64,000 nt of DNA from an uncultured Pseudomonadota bacterium (lineage in GTDB: Bacteria; Myxococcota_A; UBA796; CAJQPC01), in NCBI GenBank assembly GCA_913060515.1, contig CAJXRZ010000006.1:62001-126000 (forward strand), given 5' to 3'. How positions within the stretch are numbered: the first letter of the stretch is position 1; each line of letters starts with the position of its first letter. This document shows, piece by piece, positions 58,284-64,000 of the stretch. The notes beneath the pieces are model-generated. The model had not been told where the DNA came from, made no database searches, and saw only the letters and a program-made list of their open reading frames with translations. Position numbers and translations under genes: made by a program.

Positions 58284-59297
58284 TCAGCCGCCCAGCTGCT
58301 CCAGGGCCCACTTGGCGTGCTCGGCCAACATGGAGTCGGCGTTCTCGGCGAAGGGCCGCAGCAGGGGGATGGCTGCAGGCTGCTTGAGGTTGCCCAGGAC
58401 CACCGCTGCGTTGCGTTTCAGTCCAATGGGGCCAGGTCTGCGCAAGGGCGTGCCCGCCAAGGTCGTGTTGATCTGATCGGGGGTGGCTTGCAACACCCAC
58501 TCCAAGTCCAGCCAGGCGTTCTTCGGAGCAAAGTCCTGATGCAGAGGGTCCGTGGGGCTCACGTTGTGAGGGCACACCTCTTGGCAGACGTCGCAACCAA
58601 AGACCCAGCGGCCCATCGGAGCCCGTAGCGCTTTGGGAATGGCGGCTCGGGACTCGATGTTGTGGAAGCTCAGGCAGCGTCGTGCGTCCAGGACGTGGGG
58701 TCCAACGAAGGCTTGGGTGGGGCAGGCATCCAAGCAGCGTCGGCAGCTGCCACAGTGATCTCGGCCTAGCGGGGGAGTCGGCGTCAGCTCCAGGTCCACA
58801 AAGACCACGGCGAGCAGCAAATAGCTGCCTTTCGCGGGCAGGATCTGCACGGCGTTCTTGCCGGAATACCCTAGGCCGGATGCGTTGGCCCAGGCCCGCT
58901 CGAGGATTGGCGCGGTGTCGATTCCGCCCCACGCGGCGATGCCTTGTGCGCGCAGCCACTTGGTGAACTTCTTCAGGCGCTTGCCCAAGAGATTGTGGTA
59001 GTCGCGGCCCCAGGCATAGCGGGCCACTTTTCCAGTTAGGCCGCCGGGATCCGGTGGGCGGGCGTGTCCGTGCTCGGCTGCCAGAACCAAGGCGCTGCGG
59101 GCGGTCGCCAGGCGCAGGCTGGGGTCGATGCGCTCGGGGGCCCCGCGCCGCATGTAGTCCATCTCTGCGTGGTGTCCGGCTTCCAGCCAGTCCACGAAGG
59201 CCTGAGCGTGGGGCGCCTTTACCTGCACGGGCGCGACCCGGAAGTGACCAAAGCCCAAGGATCGGGCCTGCGTCTCAATGGCATCGGCGGCATCCAT
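58284..59297 (-). CDS. queG: Epoxyqueuosine reductase QueG
   Basis: A 337-aa cobalamin- and iron-sulfur-dependent reductase that converts epoxyqueuosine to queuosine in certain tRNAs. Seen: the RYAWGRDYHNLLGKRL segment, and two [4Fe-4S] sets, CGSCRRCLDACP (about 180-191) and CDVCQEVCP (about 231-239), with C-terminal HEAT-like repeats. The length fits QueG. ATG 59297. It stands alone, divergent to the thioredoxin reductase gene 113 bases away. Confidence 0.95.
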   Translation of the reverse strand: MDAADAIETQARSLGFGHFRVAPVQVKAPHAQAFVDWLEAGHHAEMDYMRRGAPERIDPSLRLATARSALVLAAEHGHARPPDPGGLTGKVARYAWGRDYHNLLGKRLKKFTKWLRAQGIAAWGGIDTAPILERAWANASGLGYSGKNAVQILPAKGSYLLLAVVFVDLELTPTPPLGRDHCGSCRRCLDACPTQAFVGPHVLDARRCLSFHNIESRAAIPKALRAPMGRWVFGCDVCQEVCPHNVSPTDPLHQDFAPKNAWLDLEWVLQATPDQINTTLAGTPLRRPGPIGLKRNAAVVLGNLKQPAAIPLLRPFAENADSMLAEHAKWALEQLGG

Positions 59298-59410
59298 AGG
59301 GCTGTCCTATCTCTGGCTCTCTGTCCTATCCATGCCAGCACTGGCTGGGGTGCGTTGTCGCCTGGGCCCAGGCGATTAGACAGTCATCCCGATCATTTGG
59401 AGTCTACGCA

Positions 59411-60379
59411 GTGTCTGAGTCCGTGCACGAAGTCGTCATCTTTGGTTCTGGCCCCGCAGGTCACACCGCCGCCCTGTACACCAGCCGCGCCAACATGGAG
59501 CCCATCGTCTTTGAGGGTGTTCAGCCCGGCGGTCAGCTGACCATCACCACCGACGTGGACAACTTCCCCGGCTTCCCCGAGGGCATCATGGGCCCCGAGT
59601 TGATGGAGGCCATGAAGGCGCAGACCACGCGCTTTGGCACCGAGTACAGCTACGAGACCGTCGAGTCCGTGGACCTGTCTCAGTGGCCTTTCGCCTTCAA
59701 GGCCGGCCAGAAAGAGGGCTTCGCCAAGTCCATGATCATCGCCACTGGTGCTGTGGCCAAGTACCTGGGCTTGCCCAACGAGCACCGCCTCAAGGGCTAC
59801 GGCGTCAGCGCATGCGCAACCTGCGATGGGTTCTTCTACAAGGACCAGGTCGTGGCGGTTGTCGGCGGCGGAGACTCCGCAGCAGAAGAGGCCACCTTCT
59901 TGACCAAGTTCGCCTCCAAGGTCTACCTGCTGGTTCGCCGCAGTGAGCTCCGCGCGAGCAAGATCATGCAGGAGCGCGTCTTCAACAACGACAAGGTCGA
60001 GGTGCTCTGGAACACCGAAGTCGACGATGTCTTGGGAGACAAGGACGTCACCGGCATCAAGATCCGGAACAACAAGTCGGGGGAGGTCAAGGACTTGGCT
60101 TGCACCGGCTTCTTCCTGGCCATCGGGCACACCCCGAACTCGGCCGCCTTCAAGGAGTGGGTGGACACGGACGAGGTCGGCTACATCGTCTGCACGCCCG
60201 ACAGCACCACGACCAAGGTCCCCGGCGTCTTTGCCGCGGGCGATGTGAAAGACAGCGTCTACCGTCAGGCCGTGACCGCGGCTGGTTCGGGCTGCATGGC
60301 TGCCCTGGAAGCGGAGCGTTGGCTCGAGGCCAAGGGCTACCAGAGCCTTCCGCGTCGTGAGGGCTTTGAGAGCCTCTAA
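59411..60379 (+). CDS. trxB: Thioredoxin reductase
   Basis: A 322-aa flavoprotein that reduces thioredoxin with NADPH. FAD site GSGPAGHTAALY (about 13-24), redox-active CATCDG (about 136-141), NADPH site VVGGGDSAAEEA (about 154-165), and C-terminal FAAGDVKDSVYRQAVTAAGSG (about 279-299). All functional motifs are intact. Starts at GTG 59411. Convergent with the NorD-like gene, 16 bases apart. Confidence 0.98.
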   Translation: MSESVHEVVIFGSGPAGHTAALYTSRANMEPIVFEGVQPGGQLTITTDVDNFPGFPEGIMGPELMEAMKAQTTRFGTEYSYETVESVDLSQWPFAFKAGQKEGFAKSMIIATGAVAKYLGLPNEHRLKGYGVSACATCDGFFYKDQVVAVVGGGDSAAEEATFLTKFASKVYLLVRRSELRASKIMQERVFNNDKVEVLWNTEVDDVLGDKDVTGIKIRNNKSGEVKDLACTGFFLAIGHTPNSAAFKEWVDTDEVGYIVCTPDSTTTKVPGVFAAGDVKDSVYRQAVTAAGSGCMAALEAERWLEAKGYQSLPRREGFESL

Positions 60380-60395
60380 GGGGCCGGTTTAGGGC

Positions 60396-62342
60396 CTAGA
60401 CCAGGCTCACGAAGAGCTCGGGCAGCCGCATGGCGAGCTGCTCGACCTTGGGGACCACGAGGAAGCGGCCGGCGCCAAAGACCGGCTTGAGGTATTCGGC
60501 CGCCGCGCTGGGGTCTTTGTCCAGGCTGATGCAGTGGACATGGATTCCAACGCGCGCCGCCTCTTGAACGGCCATGGCGGAGTCGGCCACACCGCGCTCC
60601 CCGCGGTAGCCGTCCCGGTCCTCCGGACGGCCATCCGAGATGAGGATGAGCAGACGTTTGCCCTCGGGGCGGAGGCGCAGGCGATGGGTGGCGTGGCGCA
60701 GGATGGCGCCCAGGCGCGTAGCGCCCTGTGCCCGTAGGTTGCCCATCCGTCTGAGGACCTCCTCCTCATAGCTCTCATCGAAGTCCTTCAAGCGCCACAT
60801 GTTGACTTCGGCGGCGCGCTCGCCGTTGAAGCCGTAGAAGGCGTGGGCCAGGCTCAGGCTGCGGAGCCCCTCTGCGAAGAGCACCAGGGCCCTCTGCTGG
60901 GCGTGCAGCACGCGGCCCTGGGTGCTGCCGCTCAAGTCCACCAGAGTCATCACACACAGCGGCTCGGGGCGGCGAATGAACTGCCTGTAGACCCGGGGGT
61001 CGGGGGTCTGGCCCGCGAGGATGTCCGTTCGGGCCAGGATGGCGCGGTCGATGTCGATCTCTGGGCCCTCTGGCAGGCCACCCACCCAGCGCTCTTCTGT
61101 GCGCAGGGCCTCGAAGCGGCGCTTGATCTGGAGGATCTCCGCGGCGTGGGCCTTGGCCAAGTCCGTGTAGCCGCTCAGGGAGCCGCCAGGGGCTGGAGGC
61201 TCGGAGACGTGAACCAGGTCCAGACGCCAGCAGCCTTGCTCGGAGTCCCACTCGTCGTAGCGGAAACCCTCTAGGTCTCCCGGATAGCTGGGAAGGCCGG
61301 GCGGTCCGCTGTCCACGACCTTGGCTTTGGCGTGGGCCTCGTCGCGCAGCACCCCGTAGGCCGGCATGCTGCCCACATCCGGCAGGTCCTCCTTCTTTCG
61401 GGTCAGGCGTGCCTTGAGCCGCGCTCGGAAACCTCGGCGCTCCTGGGGGGCCTCGGGCTGAAATGGCGCCTTGCGGCCGGTGCGCGCCAGGAGACTTTGG
61501 AGGGGCGCGGGGCCCTTCATCCAGGCGTTGGTGTGGGCGGGGTCATCTTCGAGCTCCCGCAGGATCCACTCGGGGCGGATGATGCCCACGAACCAGGGCA
61601 GGGGAGGAGGACCCAAGCCGCGTGCCTTGAAGGTCTCCCGCAGCACCCGTGCTTGGCCCAAGAGGCTCAGGCGCAACGTGGCTGCGGAGTCCACGCTCTC
61701 GATGGTGGCCACCGCCTTCGCTGCAGGTCCGGTGCTGCGGCTCGATCGCTGGTTCTCGGGCATCCAGCACAGCCCTTGGTACAGCGGGAGAAAGGCTCTG
61801 GGCAGCCCATCCCAGGGAACGGGCGTCAGGTTCACGCGCAGCTGGCTGCCTTTCTCCTGCCCGCGCATGTGCTCCAAGTCCTTGGCGATGCCCGGGAACT
61901 CGCGGCCGTACTCGGCCAAGATCCAGCGGGCAGCGAGCAGGTGCCAGCAGCTCCGCAGCACCCAGTCTTTGTAGAGCGCCTTCAGGGTGGCGTGGCTGTC
62001 CAGGAGCCCGTGCTGCCAAAAACCAAGCTGCACCAGAGAGAGCGTTCGGTAGAGCAGGGCGTCGATGCGTTGGGGGGGCTCAGGGGCTGCCAGTGGCAGG
62101 TAGAGCCGCTCCAGGTCCGTGCAAGGCGGGTCGGCCTGGCCGATGATCACAGGCAGTCCGGTGATCATGCGCAGCCAGGGCTCCAGGGTGCCTTGTAGGG
62201 CTCGGAGGGGGGTGCCTAAGGCGCGTCCAGTTCCATCCAGGAGCACGGGATCGCTGAAGAGGAAGCGCTCGAGGAGCAGCTTCTCGGCGCGGTCGAGGTC
62301 ATCGTGCTCCTCGTCCTCCGGTGTCCAGGTGGGCGCCGCCAT
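60396..62342 (-). CDS. norD: NorD/CbbO-like VWA protein
   Basis: A 648-aa protein with a C-terminal VWA domain (about 460-645): MIDAS DLSGST (DxSxS), GFNGERAAEVNM, GATRLGAILRHAT (Thr) and ILISDGRPEDRDGY. The long N-terminal part is helical. This architecture matches NorD/CbbO, the partner of NorQ/CbbQ-type AAA ATPases that activates metalloenzymes such as nitric oxide reductase or Rubisco. Neither enzyme is in the window. Starts within the stop of the ATPase gene (TGATG). Confidence 0.88.
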   Translation of the reverse strand: MAAPTWTPEDEEHDDLDRAEKLLLERFLFSDPVLLDGTGRALGTPLRALQGTLEPWLRMITGLPVIIGQADPPCTDLERLYLPLAAPEPPQRIDALLYRTLSLVQLGFWQHGLLDSHATLKALYKDWVLRSCWHLLAARWILAEYGREFPGIAKDLEHMRGQEKGSQLRVNLTPVPWDGLPRAFLPLYQGLCWMPENQRSSRSTGPAAKAVATIESVDSAATLRLSLLGQARVLRETFKARGLGPPPLPWFVGIIRPEWILRELEDDPAHTNAWMKGPAPLQSLLARTGRKAPFQPEAPQERRGFRARLKARLTRKKEDLPDVGSMPAYGVLRDEAHAKAKVVDSGPPGLPSYPGDLEGFRYDEWDSEQGCWRLDLVHVSEPPAPGGSLSGYTDLAKAHAAEILQIKRRFEALRTEERWVGGLPEGPEIDIDRAILARTDILAGQTPDPRVYRQFIRRPEPLCVMTLVDLSGSTQGRVLHAQQRALVLFAEGLRSLSLAHAFYGFNGERAAEVNMWRLKDFDESYEEEVLRRMGNLRAQGATRLGAILRHATHRLRLRPEGKRLLILISDGRPEDRDGYRGERGVADSAMAVQEAARVGIHVHCISLDKDPSAAAEYLKPVFGAGRFLVVPKVEQLAMRLPELFVSLV

Positions 62343-63112
62343 CAGCCCAGGACGGCGCGCAGCAGCTCACGCAGTGCAGCGGTGAGCTCGGCGTCGTCGG
62401 TCAAGGAGCCCACCAAGGTGGCCTCGCATGCGGTCTCCAGTGACAAGCCCGCTTCAACGAGGGAGGCCGCGTAGATGAGCAAGCGCGTGCTCGCTCCCTC
62501 GGCCAAGCCATGCTCTTTGAGCTTCCGACTCCGGACCCCAAGCTGAACCAGTTGTGCGGCGATCTTGGGGTCACACCCGCTCTCGTGGACGACGATCTCG
62601 CGCTCCAGCTCCGGCTTGGGATAGTCGAAGGACAAGCTGACGAAACGCTGCCTTGTGGACTCCTTGAGCTCCTTGCGCATGGACTGGTAGCCTGGGTTGT
62701 AGGAGATCACGACCTGGAAGCCCTCGGCGGCCTCGACCTCCTCCCCAAGGCGCTCGAGGGGCAGGACGCGTCGGTCGTCGGTGAGGGGGTGCAGGACCGT
62801 GAGCACATCGGCCCGGGCCTCGACGACTTCGTCCAGGTAGCAGATCGCGCCTTCTCGAGCGGCTCGTGTCAGGGGGCCATCTCGCCAGACGGTGTCGCCA
62901 CCTTCCAAGACGTAGCGTCCGGTCAGGTCCGCTGCCGAGAGGTCCTCCTGGCAGGCCACCGTGATCAGGGGGCGTTCAAGGCGTTCGGCCATGTGGCGCA
63001 CGAAGCGTGTCTTGCCACAGCCGGTGGGGCCTTTGATGAGCACGGGGAGTTTCCGCCGGGCGGCGGTCTCGAACAGGGCGATCTCATCGCCGAGAGGTTT
63101 GTACCAAGCCAT
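62342..63112 (-). CDS. norQ: NorQ/CbbQ-type MoxR AAA+ ATPase
   Basis: A 256-aa AAA+ protein: Walker A GPTGCGKT (about 28-35), Walker B AICYLDEVVEAR (about 90-101), sensor 1 VVISYNPGY, and a C-terminal CbbQ-type helical lid (about 190-255). Such ATPases use ATP to insert metal or remodel a partner enzyme together with the VWA protein encoded next. Start ATG 63112. It lies 9 bases downstream of the hydrolase gene stop, in the same direction. Confidence 0.92.
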   Translation of the reverse strand: MAWYKPLGDEIALFETAARRKLPVLIKGPTGCGKTRFVRHMAERLERPLITVACQEDLSAADLTGRYVLEGGDTVWRDGPLTRAAREGAICYLDEVVEARADVLTVLHPLTDDRRVLPLERLGEEVEAAEGFQVVISYNPGYQSMRKELKESTRQRFVSLSFDYPKPELEREIVVHESGCDPKIAAQLVQLGVRSRKLKEHGLAEGASTRLLIYAASLVEAGLSLETACEATLVGSLTDDAELTAALRELLRAVLG

Positions 63113-63121
63113 GGCGACAGC

Positions 63122-64000
63122 CTACCGCTTCGCTCGACCCTTGGGGGTGGGGCCATCGCGCCGGGCCCAATCCACGCGCTCGTGGAAGAAGCGGTCGACC
63201 CGGTAGTTGATGGTCTCGGGCTGCTCGATCAGGGCGGCGTGGGAGCCGTCGGCGAGGACCAGGAGCTCCGCATTGGGAAGCTCTCGGGCCATGCGCTCGG
63301 AGAGCCAGAGCGGGGTGAAGTCGTCGCGCTCGGCGGCGATGACCAAGCAGGGCGAATGGATCTCTCCCAGACGCGGGAAGGCGTCGTGTTTGTCCGCCTC
63401 TTGCACCATGGCGAGGAAGAGTCGAAGGTCCAGGTCGGCGAGGTGCTCCAGATAGGGCTCAAAGTCCTCGCGGCTGGTGTAGTAGGGGTCCACGGCGCGG
63501 ATCCGACGGGTCACGTCCCAAGCGATGGGGCTGCGCACCAGGGGGCGTGCGATGCGGTTCACGCGGTCACCGAGTCGGTTCGCGATGCGGGCGATGGCGG
63601 TGATGGTGCCGCGGCTGTACTGGCTGTCGTAGAAGGTCTCCAGGACCTTGCCCGCGCTGCCTTGCATCAGGACCAGACCCAAGACGCCTTCGGGATCCTG
63701 AAGGGCCCGCTCAAGGGCCACCTGGCAGCCCATCGAGTGGCCGAAGAGCACAGCTTTCTCCGTGCCGACGGCCTTCATCACCAGGCCCAAGTCTCGGGCG
63801 CTGGTGGGAATGCTCAGGTCGAGATCCTTGGGGTCGGTGGGCCGGTCGGAACGTCCGTGGCCGCGGTAATCCCAGACCACCACCTGGTGTGTGGTGGAGA
63901 AATGTTGGACCACGTACTTCCAGAAGAAGGTGGAGACGCCGACGCCGTTGCAGCAAATCAGCGTATTGGGCCCTGAACCTGTGGCTTGCCAAAACAGGTT
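63122..64000 (-). CDS. Alpha/beta hydrolase, 5' end beyond window
   Basis: The frame is open through the right edge; 292 codons are visible. The core contains VVVWDYRGHGRSDRP, nucleophile Ser in LFGHSMGCQVAL, PCLVIAAERDDFTPLW (Asp) and catalytic His in LADGSHAALIEQPE near the C-terminus. The edge sequence (NTLICCNGVGVSTFFWKY) fits the strand and oxyanion loop before the first helix, so only a short N-terminus is missing. A peroxidase, esterase or lyase of this fold; the substrate is unknown. Confidence 0.88.
   Translation of the reverse strand, partial: NLFWQATGSGPNTLICCNGVGVSTFFWKYVVQHFSTTHQVVVWDYRGHGRSDRPTDPKDLDLSIPTSARDLGLVMKAVGTEKAVLFGHSMGCQVALERALQDPEGVLGLVLMQGSAGKVLETFYDSQYSRGTITAIARIANRLGDRVNRIARPLVRSPIAWDVTRRIRAVDPYYTSREDFEPYLEHLADLDLRLFLAMVQEADKHDAFPRLGEIHSPCLVIAAERDDFTPLWLSERMARELPNAELLVLADGSHAALIEQPETINYRVDRFFHERVDWARRDGPTPKGRAKR

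Noticed and set aside
57874-58959. Long reading of the small membrane protein upstream to 58959
   Set aside because: The extra N-terminal 250 codons overlap queG antisense and are Arg/Pro/His-rich, unlike protein. ATG 58203 is the sensible start.
62510-63976. 488-codon open frame on the plus strand near the right end
   Set aside because: Antisense to NorQ and the hydrolase, both with complete motifs; composition (Gly/Val/His-rich) is typical of a shadow.

Overview
The window is a gene-dense, GC-rich stretch of bacterial chromosome, with no gap over 300 bases and no insertion sequence, prophage, integrase or CRISPR array. Gene content points to a deltaproteobacterial lineage in the broad sense, most likely Myxococcota or a relative. 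It has a eukaryote-like Ser/Thr kinase, many lipoproteins with Asp/Thr-rich or Gly-rich N-termini, FG-GAP, VWA, TPR and carboxypeptidase-regulatory domains, a subtilase with a membrane tail, a lysine-rich histone-H1-like DNA-binding protein, and a microcompartment shell protein that I recall resembling Haliangium shell proteins. The assignment is inference from gene content; no rRNA is present.

Layout. 1-12 kb: an edge-truncated exported protein, an H1-like HTH protein, a leftward block (two lipoproteins, a Ser/Thr kinase, a NUDIX hydrolase, a PPDK/PEP-synthase regulator), membrane proteins and Lon. 12-17.5 kb: biotin carboxylase plus biotin carrier, TatC/TatB (convergent to them), a class II glutamine amidotransferase. 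16.4-20.1 kb: a leftward ECF sigma / zinc-finger anti-sigma / two TonB-like proteins unit. 20-27.5 kb: ferredoxin, lipoprotein, SRPBCC protein, ribosomal protein S18, YgfZ, a small HTH protein with a candidate operator-promoter, a thiolase, an anchored protein, and a caspase-fold protein whose catalytic Cys is Ala. 27.5-34.7 kb: a subtilase with its small partner, then a translationally coupled rightward group of two aspartoacylase-like proteins and a pyroglutamyl-peptidase-like protein, then a TPR protein.

34.7-41.4 kb: an HTH/coiled-coil protein, a lipoprotein-like protein, a diguanylate cyclase, a protein that appears to carry two Hfq/Sm-like domains, a small protein, an RdgC-like pair, tRNA-Arg(CCG), and a metallo-beta-lactamase-fold hydrolase. 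41.4-41.5 kb holds a strongly base-pairing intergenic element. 41.5-49.4 kb: membrane and VWA proteins, lipoproteins, a large membrane protein and a flippase-like protein. 49.5-54 kb: PfkB kinase, SIR2-like protein and membrane protein (coupled), then gamma-glutamyltransferase. 54-64 kb: a lone BMC-T shell protein, a rhomboid protease, QueG, thioredoxin reductase, a NorD/NorQ-type pair and an alpha/beta hydrolase cut by the right edge.

The most interesting points are: (1) two adjacent aspartoacylase-family paralogs that each lack the active-site part the other keeps; (2) a tandem Hfq/Sm-like protein; (3) an orphan microcompartment shell gene; (4) a caspase-fold pseudoenzyme; (5) a 97-nt intergenic element closed by a perfect 14-bp inverted repeat; (6) two genes that seem to start at CTG inside a CTGA stop-start overlap.
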